Origin: DASWJQ01 sp964517315
Lineage (GTDB): Bacteria > Chloroflexota > Anaerolineae > Anaerolineales > E44-bin32
Reading direction: 5' to 3'
Assembly: GCA_964517315.1 (NCBI GenBank)
Contig: CAZFCJ010000071.1
Location: forward strand, 1-18,316
Length of the DNA: 18,316 bases
How positions within the stretch are numbered: the first letter of the stretch is position 1; each line of letters opens with the position of its first letter. Made by a program: the position numbers and the translations under genes. The notes below the pieces were generated by a model. That model did no database searches. It saw only the letters and a list, made by a program, of their open reading frames with translations, and was not told the DNA's origin. Below are positions 1 to 6,900 of this stretch, in pieces.

Positions 1-3
1 CAG

Positions 4-77
4 CGCCCCCACCAGGAGTCGAACCTGGAACCTGCGGATTAGAAGTCCGCTGCTCTGTCCAATTGAGCTATGGGGGC
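4..77 (-). tRNA. tRNA-Arg (anticodon TCT)
   Basis: Read on the minus strand the sequence folds into a complete cloverleaf. The 7-bp acceptor stem is GCCCCCA with TGGGGGC, the D stem is GCTC/GAGC, and the anticodon stem GCGGA/TCCGC encloses the loop CTTCTAA, giving anticodon TCT (Arg, AGA codons). The T stem is CCAGG/CCTGG with loop TTCGACT, and the discriminator base is G. The CCA tail is not encoded (CTG follows), so it must be added after transcription. A TATAAT box lies just upstream. Confidence 0.97.
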
Positions 78-88
78 GGTCAACCGGG

Positions 89-94
89 ATTATA
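89..94 (-). promoter_or_regulatory. -10 box of the tRNA-Arg promoter
   Basis: The minus strand reads TATAAT 12 bases before the first base of tRNA-Arg, the consensus sigma-70 -10 hexamer. No good -35 element is visible at 16-18 bp. That area instead holds a perfect hairpin, GGGCGG-TCAG-CCGCCC at 105-120, which might belong to the leader of the divergent gene at 177. Confidence 0.55.
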
Positions 95-176
95 CCCTCG
101 CCGTGGGCGGTCAGCCGCCCTCTGCTACCCTCGTGGTGAGGCATGCACTGGGGCGCTGACGGAAAGGAGGTACGCG

Positions 177-470
177 GTGTCGGTTCCCGAAGTGGACGAA
201 CAAGACGAGATCCTCGACAAGCACGCCGCCGCCCGCGACAGGGGGGAAATGAGCGAGGCCTTCAACGAACTGTACGACCATGCAACGGGGATGCACGCCG
301 ACATGCTTGAACTGCGGGAGGGCTACGACCGCTGTCGCAAGACCAAGGGGACCCTGATCCTGCTGCGCAAGAAGGCCCTCCAGGAGCGCGACGAGGCGCG
401 CGAGGCGCTTGAGGAAGCGCGCGCCCAGCTCAGGGAAGCCGGCGAGCAGCAAGAGCAACCCAGGGCCTGA
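177..470 (+). CDS. Small charged coiled-coil protein, unknown function
   Basis: This is a 97-residue ORF that I assign to no family. The start is taken as GTG at 177 because AAGGAGG at 164-170 sits 6 bases before it; the open frame continues upstream but overlaps tRNA-Arg and has no ribosome binding site there. The protein is very hydrophilic. From about residue 20 it is almost entirely helix-forming, and the last 35 residues are a Glu/Arg/Ala-rich heptad-like stretch (KKALQERDEAREALEEARAQ) typical of a coiled coil. No signal peptide or membrane segment is present. It stands alone, with tRNA-Arg divergent on its left and a sparse region on its right. A structural or scaffolding role is possible but unproven. 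Confidence 0.75.
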   Translation: MSVPEVDEQDEILDKHAAARDRGEMSEAFNELYDHATGMHADMLELREGYDRCRKTKGTLILLRKKALQERDEAREALEEARAQLREAGEQQEQPRA

Positions 471-627
471 GCCCTGTAACCCTATCGCCGGCGAACTCTG
501 GTTTAACGACACGCCCCCCGTTGTGGGCGGGGGACATGTCGGTCCTTGGTTAGGAGGAGAGAGAAGACCGGCTTCCATCTGACAAACATCGTAGCACTCA
601 AAGGGAGGTTGCGAGTTTACAGCCGCC
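471..627. other. Intergenic stretch without a convincing gene
   Basis: Together with 820-882 this forms the noncoding part of a gap of about 410 bases between the coiled-coil gene and the 883-2918 pair. It contains a GC-rich imperfect hairpin around 522-540 (CCCCCC against GGGCGGGGG) just after the coiled-coil gene, without a following T tract, so terminator function is uncertain. A plus-strand ORF at 546-749 is Arg/Pro-rich, has no ribosome binding site and is not supported. Confidence 0.4.
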
Positions 628-819
628 TTACAGAGTTTCACACGGTTTCGAACCGGATTCCACGCCCGGGGACGAATCCGCTTCCCCGTCCGGACGCTGG
701 ATTTCGTCCGGCCCGCCGCCCTCGGCCGGTCGGAACCCGAATACGATGAAGCGCGCTCCAAAGCGCGACCTCATTTCCCGGTACATGGCCCGATAACGGA
801 GCAGTTCCTCGGTCTTCAT
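628..819 (-). CDS. Possible small protein, doubtful
   Basis: This 63-codon minus-strand ORF starts at an ATG. Its first 32 residues look protein-like (MKTEELLRYRAMYREMRSRF, then a short hydrophobic strand), with GC-rich third positions. The second half is a low-complexity Gly/Pro/Glu/Ser tail. No clear Shine-Dalgarno sequence precedes the start. It would lie downstream of, and co-directional with, the 883-2918 pair. I recognise no family. It may be a real small protein or a chance ORF in an otherwise gene-free stretch. Confidence 0.35.
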   Translation of the reverse strand: MKTEELLRYRAMYREMRSRFGARFIVFGFRPAEGGGPDEIQRPDGEADSSPGVESGSKPCETL

Positions 820-843
820 GCTGTCAAGGATAGTGAAAGTCAG

Positions 844-864
844 CGGTCGATTCGATACCGACCG
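844..864. repeat. Inverted repeat CGGTCG-N9-CGACCG
   Basis: A perfect 6-bp inverted repeat with a 9-base spacer lies between the end of the gene at 883 and the doubtful ORF at 819. It could form an RNA hairpin at the 3' end of the minus-strand pair or be a protein binding site. No T tract follows on the minus strand. Confidence 0.35.
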
Positions 865-882
865 AGGGGGATTTCTTAGCCG

Positions 883-1326
883 CTAACCTTCGACGTAGGG
901 ACGGATGCCTTTGTAGACGCGAGGCCCGGAGAGGGTGCGCAGGATCATACGCGCCGGGCGGCCCAGCCGCTGTTCGAGCTCCTTGGGCGAGAGCGGCTCA
1001 TTGCCGTTGGAGAGAAACACCCGGAAGGTAGCGTTGACCAGACTGGTCTGTTGAGTCAAGTAATCGGGCTGCTGAGAGCAGTGTGAAATCAGCACGTGCT
1101 CCACGCCGTTCACGCGCAGAACTTCGCCGGTTTCCGGATCCACGTGGTCCACTTGAGCATCGGGATCGAAGTCCGCGAACCGCTCCTGATGCTCCGGGCA
1201 CATGTGGCTCTTCAGGTACACGGCCAGGTCCCGGTCAGCGCGATCCCACCACGAGTAGTCGATATGAAAATTTGTGTCGAGTGAAGGCCGCAACAGCATG
1301 CGGGACGCTCCCGACTCCATCGTCAT
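883..1326 (-). CDS. Conserved-looking hypothetical protein with C-terminal winged-helix-like segment
   Basis: This 147-residue protein begins at an ATG that overlaps the stop of the upstream gene by four bases (ATGA, 1323-1326), so the two are probably translated together. The N-terminal third is Trp/Asp/His-rich (FHIDYSWWDRADRDLAVYL). The middle carries Cys43-Pro-Glu-His and a later His-Cys pair that could bind metal. Residues about 112-147 (PLSPKELEQRLG, then a basic RPARMILRTL segment and a GxRVYKGIRPY end) look like a helix-turn-helix with a wing. I associate this type of protein with Anaerolineae genomes, but I cannot name a family. The coupling to a partner that also carries winged-helix-like ends suggests a regulatory or structural complex. 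Confidence 0.8.
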   Translation of the reverse strand: MTMESGASRMLLRPSLDTNFHIDYSWWDRADRDLAVYLKSHMCPEHQERFADFDPDAQVDHVDPETGEVLRVNGVEHVLISHCSQQPDYLTQQTSLVNATFRVFLSNGNEPLSPKELEQRLGRPARMILRTLSGPRVYKGIRPYVEG

Positions 1327-2918
1327 GCACTGCTCCTCGGCTCGTCCCGGAGCTTCCAGTATAGATCACCTACGTGCTCATATTCCGGGGTGCCGATCAG
1401 GTCGGCGAAAATCGGCCCCGGAGGAAGACGTCGCAGCACGTTGACTCCGGAGTAGAGGGACTTGGCGTGAACCGCGCTCTGGGGGTTGAGTTTGGCCAGC
1501 TCGCGGAACACATAATCGATCAACCGCTCATCGCTCATCCGCCGTTGAGAACCGTCGAGCCAGGCTTCGTCGAGCGCCACCGGGTCCACCAGCCCGACGA
1601 CCATCAGCTCGTCGTACGAGGTGCCAATGGGCTGTTTGAGCATCGTGAACCCGATTTGTCCGCTTTCGTCGATGGTCACAGTGCGGATCCAGTCGTTGCG
1701 GCTTCGACGGTCGGCCGCTTCCACGATGACCACGCCCGGCTCCTCGCTTCTGCGGACTCGAACGAGCCCTCCGGCCGGGACCTCGTACTGCCGGTACCAC
1801 TCGTCGAGGCCGAACACGTAGCCCTCTTTGCGCACCACCCAACCGGCGAAGCGCTCATCGCTGTGGCCGTCCACCAGTTCAAAGCGGATCCGCGGGGCTT
1901 CATATGCGGTCGGGAACAGCTTTTGGAGCTGGGCCGACAGCGGAAGCGCCCCAACGCGCCAATGCGGAAACAGGATCGGCAGGGTTACTTCGTTCACATC
2001 CCCCTCCGGCGGCGCCACGGGGTTCAGCTCGTCGTGCAGCTTGGCCTCCAGCTCCATCAGCGAATCGGTCAGCAGCGATCGATCGTAGCTGCGTTCTTCG
2101 TACTCCAGCCGCGGCGGCGGATAAAGCACTTCGGGCGGCTCGAGGCGTCTGAGATACCACAGGATTTCACCCGCCGGGCCGACCTCATCAAACTTTTCAT
2201 CCTCCTGCAGGGCATAGTCCAGTGAGAAGCGCGCCAACAAGGGGTCGATGCTCTCGGGAAGTTCAATGTGCTGCAGGATCTCATCGCTCGGGAGCGGCCC
2301 GCCGCCGGTCATATCGAGCGCGGCCTCGGCCAGATTCAGATGCCCGGCCGTGATGTCGGCGAGCAGCGAGCGCGGGAACCAGCGCCAAGCGATGCGCACA
2401 GTGTCATCGTTGGCCTCCAGCATTTCGATCAACTTCCGCTCGAGCTCTTCGCCGTACTGGGCCAGCACCGCGTCGACCGGGTCCACGTCCTCGTCAAGCC
2501 CTTCGCTCTCCGGGGGCCGGTTCAGCTCATGGACCTCGAGCTCGATGGCGAACTCACGCGTGTCGCCGCCGTCCTCGAATTCCACCTCGACGACCTTAAA
2601 GTCTTCCAGATCCGGATTGACACCCGGCCGGACGTTGATCACCGTTCCCACCGCCCGATCAAACACCGGGAAGGCCAGCATGTCTCCCACTTCATAAGAT
2701 TCCTTTGGCCGATAAAGCGGATACTCGGCCTCGCGCGCCGCGGCGGCTTCCTCTTCGAGCCGCTTCAGATGTCGGCGGATGAGCGGCTCAACCATTTCGC
2801 GCGGCGTGAGCGGCTTTTCACGCTCGAGGAGGAGATTGAAGATCTCATCCAAGTCCGCTTCGGTCAGCTCGAAGTTGGACCAATAGGCATCTTGGAGGGT
2901 TGCCGGGATGGACGTCAT
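1323..2918 (-). CDS. Large hypothetical protein with winged-helix-like ends
   Basis: This is a 531-residue protein of unknown function. The frame is open to a TTG at 2951, but the TATAAT box at 2954-2959 would place transcription start at about that point, so the ATG at 2918 is preferred; its Shine-Dalgarno is weak. Residues about 18-63 (LTEADLDEIFNLLLEREKPL, then TPREM) resemble a helix-turn-helix. A beta-rich barrel-like region follows at about 65-130 (YEVGDMLAFPVFDRAVGTV), then a long acidic helical middle. The last 70 residues end in an EYEHVGDLYWKLRD element, which looks like the wing of a HARE-HTH or winged-helix domain. No membrane segment or signal peptide is seen, so it is probably cytoplasmic. 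The gene at 883-1326 overlaps its stop codon by four bases. Confidence 0.82.
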   Translation of the reverse strand: MTSIPATLQDAYWSNFELTEADLDEIFNLLLEREKPLTPREMVEPLIRRHLKRLEEEAAAAREAEYPLYRPKESYEVGDMLAFPVFDRAVGTVINVRPGVNPDLEDFKVVEVEFEDGGDTREFAIELEVHELNRPPESEGLDEDVDPVDAVLAQYGEELERKLIEMLEANDDTVRIAWRWFPRSLLADITAGHLNLAEAALDMTGGGPLPSDEILQHIELPESIDPLLARFSLDYALQEDEKFDEVGPAGEILWYLRRLEPPEVLYPPPRLEYEERSYDRSLLTDSLMELEAKLHDELNPVAPPEGDVNEVTLPILFPHWRVGALPLSAQLQKLFPTAYEAPRIRFELVDGHSDERFAGWVVRKEGYVFGLDEWYRQYEVPAGGLVRVRRSEEPGVVIVEAADRRSRNDWIRTVTIDESGQIGFTMLKQPIGTSYDELMVVGLVDPVALDEAWLDGSQRRMSDERLIDYVFRELAKLNPQSAVHAKSLYSGVNVLRRLPPGPIFADLIGTPEYEHVGDLYWKLRDEPRSSA

Positions 2919-2953
2919 GCGAGATTCGATCGCGCTGTCGGGGATTCTCAAGC

Positions 2954-2959
2954 ATTATA
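2954..2959 (-). promoter_or_regulatory. -10 box for the 883-2918 operon
   Basis: The minus strand carries a perfect TATAAT 35 bases upstream of the ATG at 2918, implying a 5' leader of about 27 bases. No convincing -35 element is present 17 bp upstream. The divergent DUF2007 gene begins 33 bases away on the other strand. Confidence 0.55.
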
Positions 2960-2992
2960 CTACACAGCGACTCGCCGCCATGGAGGTCGACC

Positions 2993-3250
2993 ATGAGCCG
3001 TGACTATGTCAAGATCCTGACGGCGTCCGGAATGATCGAGGCCGAAATCCTGCGAGGATACCTGCAGGCTTCGGAGATCGAGGTGCTGCTGCGTCATGAA
3101 TCGGCAGGGCCGGCGATCGGACTCGGGGCCGGACCGCTGGGAGAAGTCGATCTGTTGGTTCCGCCCGAACAGGAGCGGCGGGCCCAGGAGCTGCTCGACG
3201 AGTTTTACGCCCGCCGAACCGAGGATGATGAGGGCCTGGGCGAAGGCTAA
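2993..3250 (+). CDS. DUF2007 family small protein
   Basis: An 85-residue protein matching the DUF2007 pattern of putative signal-transducing proteins: an N-terminal VKILTASGMIEAEILRGYLQ segment (a strand, then the helix that selects residues), then EIEVLLRHES, and a closing GEVDLLVPPEQERRAQELLD element. These folds are small ferredoxin-like alpha/beta domains; their biochemical role is not established. The start is the ATG at 2993, with GGAGG at 2982-2986 six bases before it; the upstream extension of the frame is unlikely. It is divergent from the 883-2918 pair and converges with the LysM-M23 gene, with which it shares bases 3247-3250 at the stop codons. Confidence 0.85.
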   Translation: MSRDYVKILTASGMIEAEILRGYLQASEIEVLLRHESAGPAIGLGAGPLGEVDLLVPPEQERRAQELLDEFYARRTEDDEGLGEG

Positions 3251-4653
3251 GGGTAGGCCCGCTCGACCCAATCGAGCGGCTGAACGGGGACGCCCCCCAC
3301 CCGAACCTCCCAGTGCAGATGCGCGCCGGTGACCCGCCCGGTGGCGCCCACATAGCCGATCAGCTGACCGGTCTCCACGAAGTCCCCGACCTGGACGGCG
3401 ATTTCGGACTGGTGCATGTAGATCGTGTACACTCCCCAGCCATGATCGATGATCGTGGTGTTGCCCCGCACGATCAGCTCCTCGGCCAGTACAACTTCAC
3501 CCGGCGCCGGGGCCAAGATTTCCACGCCGGTTCCCCCGTAGAAATCCAGCCCGGTGTGATAATAAATGTAGCCGGTGTTGTTGTAGTTGCGCCGGGTCCC
3601 GTACAGCGAAGGGAAGCTCTCCGTGAAGTAGTCCGTCGGGAAGTCGAACGGAGCCTCCCAGTGCTTCTCAAGGGTCGCGGGCTCTAAGACTTCGTTCACC
3701 AACTCGTTCTCGGGGGCCGTGTTTTCCGGATCGAGCGTCTCTTCGGGGACGAAGAGCACCGGGTCAAAGCCGTAGCCGCCGGGGCGGATCGGGAAGGGCT
3801 GCTCGAATGCAAATCCTGCGCCGCCGTTCTCGTCCAGCACGCGCAGGCTGAACAGGTACAGCCCGGGCTCCGTCAGGGCCCCCACCCCTTGAAGCGCAAT
3901 CCGCTTCGACTCGGAGGCGGACATGAAATTCAAAGCCCACTCCCCCAATTGGCCCTCCAATTCGGCCGGAGCGGAGAGCTCGACGCTGGCGATCACTGTC
4001 TCCCCCTGCTCGGCGGGTGTCGGCTCAACGGCCACCGCCTCTATCGGCAGCGGCAGGGCCCGAAAACCTTCACCTCCCTCTTCAGGCAGCGGGACCAGCT
4101 CGCCGGGAGCGTGCCACAGTCGAGCCTCGTCGCCCGCTCGCAGACGCACGGCCCAGGGGTTCTCATCCCGCCGCAGGGACAGTCCGAGCACCGTGTCCCC
4201 TTCGCCAATGGATTCGACCGCCCCATTTTGCACTCCCCGTGGGTTCTGCTCGGCGACGGGCCGGATGATCTCCTGGCCGACGTACAGGCGGTCCGGGTTC
4301 AGCACTCGGTTGAGGCGGACAAGGTCACCGCGCTGTGTGCCGGTCTCCCAGCTCACGCTCTGGAGCCCCTCGCCGAGCGCCAGCGGCTGAAACTCCAGCA
4401 CCCCGCTGACCCCCTCGAAGCCGGGGATCCGCAGGCGCTGCCCCGACTGGAGCGACCCGGGGTCCTGCAGCCCGTTAAGCTCCATCAGCTCTTGTACCGT
4501 CGTGCCGAAGGTGCGCGCGATGGCACTCAGCGTGTCCCCCGGCTGCACGATATACACCGGGCCCGTCTCCTGCGCAGCGGCGCTCACTGCGCCCAACAGC
4601 AGGCTCAGTGCGAGGGTCAAGCCAATCAAAATTCGCAAATGTAGGGGGAACAT
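3247..4653 (-). CDS. Secreted LysM and M23 (LytM-type) peptidase-family protein
   Basis: This 468-residue protein probably cleaves peptidoglycan crosslinks or acts as a cell-wall binding factor outside the membrane. It has a signal peptide at 1-27 (LRILIGLTLALSLLLGAVSA), one clear LysM domain at about 33-77 (YIVQPGDTLSAIARTFGTTV), a second weaker LysM-like stretch at about 95-140, a central beta-rich region, and a C-terminal M23 domain at about 350-455. Zinc ligands are visible as His366 and Asp370 (HTGLD) and His447 in GAHLH. All expected M23 metal residues are present, so it may be active. The frame is open to a GTG at 4701, but the extended -10 box at 4686-4691 and the signal peptide favour the ATG at 4653; its Shine-Dalgarno is weak. 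It ends tail-to-tail with the DUF2007 gene, overlapping by four bases. Confidence 0.93.
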   Translation of the reverse strand: MFPLHLRILIGLTLALSLLLGAVSAAAQETGPVYIVQPGDTLSAIARTFGTTVQELMELNGLQDPGSLQSGQRLRIPGFEGVSGVLEFQPLALGEGLQSVSWETGTQRGDLVRLNRVLNPDRLYVGQEIIRPVAEQNPRGVQNGAVESIGEGDTVLGLSLRRDENPWAVRLRAGDEARLWHAPGELVPLPEEGGEGFRALPLPIEAVAVEPTPAEQGETVIASVELSAPAELEGQLGEWALNFMSASESKRIALQGVGALTEPGLYLFSLRVLDENGGAGFAFEQPFPIRPGGYGFDPVLFVPEETLDPENTAPENELVNEVLEPATLEKHWEAPFDFPTDYFTESFPSLYGTRRNYNNTGYIYYHTGLDFYGGTGVEILAPAPGEVVLAEELIVRGNTTIIDHGWGVYTIYMHQSEIAVQVGDFVETGQLIGYVGATGRVTGAHLHWEVRVGGVPVQPLDWVERAYP

Positions 4654-4685
4654 GGTCCGTTTCTGATGAACTCCGACGGCCAGGG

Positions 4686-4691
4686 ATTCTA
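4686..4691 (-). promoter_or_regulatory. Extended -10 box for the LysM-M23 gene
   Basis: The minus strand reads TGATAGAAT, an extended -10 (TGn plus TAGAAT), 32 bases before the ATG at 4653. The -35 position (TGCGCT, 4709-4714, 17-bp spacing) is poor and lies inside the dispersed repeat at 4699-4819, so the repeat abuts or contributes to this promoter. Confidence 0.45.
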
Positions 4692-4698
4692 TCATGCC

Positions 4699-4819
4699 CA
4701 CCGCAGAGAGCGCAGAGATCTCAGAGAAAAAGATCGATTACACGAAGACACGAAGTCTCAAAGAAACCCTTTGTGTTCCTATGGATATCGTCTTGGTGTC
4801 CTTTGTGTCTTTGTGGTTA
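4699..4819 (-). repeat. Dispersed ~125-bp repeat, copy 1 (inverted relative to copies 2 and 3)
   Basis: Read on the minus strand this runs from TAACCACAAAGACACAAAGG through AACACAAAGGGTTTCTTTGA to the period-9 tail CTCTGAGAT-CTCTGCGCT-CTCTGCGGT. It closely matches the two copies at 18011-18141 and 18195-18316. The outer parts (TAACCACAAAGAC and its counterpart GACTTCGTGTCTTCGTGT) are imperfectly complementary, so the unit can fold into a long hairpin. It encodes no transposase. Flanking sequence at 4822-4866 also resembles the flank of copy 2 at about 17940-18010. Confidence 0.85.
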
Positions 4820-4868
4820 AACCTCCGCATCCCGGATGACGGATCCCGGACCCCTCTTACCCAAAGGG

Positions 4869-4888
4869 TTAACACGAAGACACAAAGG
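4869..4888 (+). repeat. Solitary arm of the dispersed repeat
   Basis: TTAACACGAAGACACAAAGG matches the left arm of the dispersed repeat but is not followed by the rest of the unit. It lies about 50 bases from copy 1 in the opposite orientation, so it may be a remnant of a second, deleted copy. Confidence 0.5.
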
Positions 4889-4926
4889 CTCCCCTCCGGG
4901 ATCTGGGGCTGGGGCTGGTCCCCTGT

Positions 4927-4957
4927 AAACAAAAATCGGGACGACCCGCGTCGCCCC
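4927..4957 (-). terminator. Intrinsic terminator of the response-regulator gene
   Basis: On the minus strand GGGGCGAC-GCGG-GTCGTCCC forms an 8-bp stem with one G-T pair, followed by GATTTTTGTTT. It lies 26 bases after the stop of the gene at 4984, as expected for a Rho-independent terminator. Confidence 0.85.
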
Positions 4958-4983
4958 GCTTCAATGCGCTTTCAGCGAGTGAG

Positions 4984-5373
4984 TTATTCGGGCGTCGGGG
5001 CCAGGATCTTCTCGACGCTCTCCAACAATTCTTGGGGGCCGAACGGCTTGGTGATGTAGTCGTCGACCTTGGCGATATGCAAGCCCAGCACCTTGTCAAT
5101 GGACTGGGCCTTCGCGGTTACGACCACGACCGGGATATCTCGCAGGCCCGGGTCCGCCTTCATTTGCTGGTAGACCTCCCAGCCGTCCATATCGGGCATC
5201 ATCAGGTCCAAGAGTACCAGATCCGGCTCCTCCCGCCGAACGGTCTCCAAACCCTCTACACCGCCGTTGGCGCCGATAACGCTGAAGCCCCTACGGCCGA
5301 GGATCAGGCGCACCAGATCGATCATTTCCGGCTCGTCTTCTATGCAGACGACCCGTTTTCCGTCGTTTTCCAT
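4984..5373 (-). CDS. Single-domain response regulator (CheY-like receiver)
   Basis: A 129-residue protein consisting of one receiver domain, which takes a phosphoryl group from a histidine kinase. All key residues are present: acidic pair Glu12-Asp13, phosphoacceptor Asp56 in LVLLDLMMPDMDG, Thr86, and Lys109 in DDYITKPFG. There is no output domain, so it would act by protein-protein contact or as a phosphorelay intermediate. No cognate histidine kinase gene is in the window. It starts at an ATG with AGAGG about ten bases upstream, has its own likely promoter and ends at a strong terminator, so it is probably monocistronic. It lies downstream of the M50 protease on the same strand. Confidence 0.96.
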   Translation of the reverse strand: MENDGKRVVCIEDEPEMIDLVRLILGRRGFSVIGANGGVEGLETVRREEPDLVLLDLMMPDMDGWEVYQQMKADPGLRDIPVVVVTAKAQSIDKVLGLHIAKVDDYITKPFGPQELLESVEKILAPTPE

Positions 5374-5406
5374 GCGCTGGGCCTCTTCAACCTTAAACAG
5401 TGTCCT

Positions 5407-5435
5407 AGTTTACCAACGAGGCACACAGCGCGCAA
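5407..5435 (-). promoter_or_regulatory. Candidate promoter of the response-regulator gene
   Basis: The minus strand has TTGCGC, a 17-base spacer and TAAACT, placed about 34 bases before the ATG at 5373. The spacing is ideal; both hexamers are imperfect matches. Confidence 0.4.
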
Positions 5436-5449
5436 CGGACCCAATACTC

Positions 5450-6610
5450 CTATACGGCTCCACCCCGCCGGGGTACGGATTTCCGGCTTTTCAGCGATCC
5501 CAAGATATCGGGTTCGCTGGACGCCAGACGGTAGATCTCGGCGATATCCTCCTGGGTGATCATCCCCATCAACCGATCCCCTTCGACGACCGGCAGCGCC
5601 TCGAGATCGCTGCGCGACAGCTTCTGCTGGACGTCGAACAGACCGTCGGTCGGGCCGACCGTGTCGAACTCGGTGTTCATGGCGCTCCGGACCGGCGTGC
5701 CAGGCCCCACCCGCTGCAGCCGATCGATGAGCCGCTGTTGGGTGAGGATCCCAACCAATCGATCGGCGTCGCACACCGGAAAGTTGGCCTGGAACGAGCG
5801 CAGCGTGATGTCCACGGCCTTCTGTAGGCTGTCGCCCGGCGAAAGCCGCTCGGTCTGCCGCGAATAGGCCACTTCGACGGTCAGATCGGCCAACACGTCG
5901 CGCAGTTGTGTGAGCTGGCCCTCCTGGGAGGCCCCCAGGTAAATAAAAATCGCGATCAGGATCAGGAAGAAGCCCCCGCCGAGAAAGCCCCACAACCCCA
6001 TCAACCAAGCCAAACCCTGCCCCACCAGCACCGCGATGCTGGTCGCTTTGCCGTAATCCAATTGGGTCGCCAGCAGCGCCCGCAGCACCCGACCGCCGTC
6101 CATGGGAAACGCCGGCAGCAGGTTGAACACGCCCAAAAACAGGTTGGTCACGAATACGTAGCTGAAGATCGCCGCCAGCGACAGCTGCCCCATTCCACGC
6201 AGCGCCTGCAGCATTGATTGAGGTGTGACGTTGATCTGCAGCCCGAGCGCGAGCACCGCCAACACGATCGCCAGCACAAAATTGACCAACGGCCCGGCGA
6301 TCGCAACCAGGAATTCCTGGCCCGGCTTATCCGGCATGCGGCCCATTTGGGCCACCCCTCCGATGGGCAGCAGCACAATCTGCGAGATGGGGACGTCGAA
6401 CTCCAACGCCATGAAGCTGTGACCGAGTTCGTGCAGGATGACGATCGAGAACAGCAGCAGCGTGACCAAGACGCCGAACACCGCTCCCTCAAGGCCCCTG
6501 TCGCTAATGGCGCCGAACTGGACGGCCGCCCAAACCAGGATCAGCGGGAATGTGAAGTGGATCTTGATGTCGATGCCTCGCACCGAGAAGAGGCGGAATG
6601 AGCTGCCCAT
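5450..6610 (-). CDS. M50 site-2 protease with two CBS domains (Rip3-like)
   Basis: A 386-residue polytopic membrane zinc protease, of the type that cuts membrane-embedded substrates such as anti-sigma factors. The zinc motif HELGH is at 60-64 and the third-ligand motif NLLPAFPMDGG at 163-173 (Asp171). Hydrophobic segments lie at about 17-35, 43-62, 104-124, 145-163 and 196-226. After residue 230 the protein is soluble and carries two CBS domains at about 245-305 and 308-368, which commonly bind adenine nucleotides. The ATG at 6610 follows GGAGGG with a short spacer. This architecture is common in many bacteria; its substrate cannot be read from the window. The response regulator lies next downstream but has its own promoter. 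Confidence 0.95.
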   Translation of the reverse strand: MGSSFRLFSVRGIDIKIHFTFPLILVWAAVQFGAISDRGLEGAVFGVLVTLLLFSIVILHELGHSFMALEFDVPISQIVLLPIGGVAQMGRMPDKPGQEFLVAIAGPLVNFVLAIVLAVLALGLQINVTPQSMLQALRGMGQLSLAAIFSYVFVTNLFLGVFNLLPAFPMDGGRVLRALLATQLDYGKATSIAVLVGQGLAWLMGLWGFLGGGFFLILIAIFIYLGASQEGQLTQLRDVLADLTVEVAYSRQTERLSPGDSLQKAVDITLRSFQANFPVCDADRLVGILTQQRLIDRLQRVGPGTPVRSAMNTEFDTVGPTDGLFDVQQKLSRSDLEALPVVEGDRLMGMITQEDIAEIYRLASSEPDILGSLKSRKSVPRRGGAV

Positions 6611-6639
6611 AGTTCCCTCCGAGTTGTAGCTGTGTCCTC

Positions 6640-6645
6640 AGTATA
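6640..6645 (-). promoter_or_regulatory. -10 box of the M50 protease gene
   Basis: The minus strand reads TATACT 29 bases before the ATG at 6610. No good -35 is apparent at 16-18 bp upstream. Confidence 0.4.
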
Positions 6646-6686
6646 TCCAAGCCAGGGCCGAACAGCGGTGGAGGCCAGCCGCCGAG

Positions 6687-6712
6687 AAAAGCAAAAGACC
6701 CCAGAAGGGGTC
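6687..6712 (-). terminator. Intrinsic terminator of tRNA-Lys
   Basis: On the minus strand GACCCC-TTCT-GGGGTC is followed by TTTTGCTTTT. It lies 23 bases beyond the 3' end of tRNA-Lys and ends before the promoter of the M50 gene. Confidence 0.88.
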
Positions 6713-6735
6713 CCATCGATCCTGATCCTCTGAGG

Positions 6736-6808
6736 TACACCCGGCAGGACTCGAACCTGCAACCAATGGATTAAGAGTCCACTGCTCTTCCAATTGAGCT
6801 ACGGGTGC
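6736..6808 (-). tRNA. tRNA-Lys (anticodon CTT)
   Basis: The minus strand folds as a full cloverleaf. The acceptor stem is GCACCCG with CGGGTGT, so the first pair is a G-T wobble. The D stem is GCTC/GAGC. The anticodon stem GTGGA/TCCAT (closing G-T) holds loop CTCTTAA with anticodon CTT (Lys, AAG). The T stem is GCAGG/CCTGC and the discriminator base is A. The full CCA is not encoded. Confidence 0.97.
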
Positions 6809-6834
6809 ATGTCGCCCACGACTGCTCAAGGGTC

Positions 6835-6862
6835 ATTTTACCGCACCCGCCCCCGAAGTCAA
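6835..6862 (-). promoter_or_regulatory. Promoter of tRNA-Lys
   Basis: The minus strand has TTGACT, a 16-base GC-rich spacer and TAAAAT, ending 26 bases before the mature tRNA. This is the best -35/-10 match in the left half of the window and, with the terminator at 6687-6712, defines a single-gene unit. Confidence 0.75.
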
Positions 6863-6900
6863 TCCATCCTCTCCCGCGGCTGGAGGCCGCCTTCGCTCGC

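Noticed and set aside
1374..2225. 283-codon plus-strand ORF opposite the 531-residue gene
   Set aside because: Composition is His/Arg/Gln-rich as for reverse-frame shadows, and the opposite strand has a coherent protein with promoter and partner gene.
4608..5059. Short plus-strand ORFs over the LysM start and repeat copy 1
   Set aside because: They are translations of the dispersed noncoding repeat, with no ribosome binding site.
4984..6610. Operon of the M50 protease and response regulator
   Set aside because: A separate candidate promoter lies between them and the gap is 76 bases, so joint function is not supported by the sequence alone.
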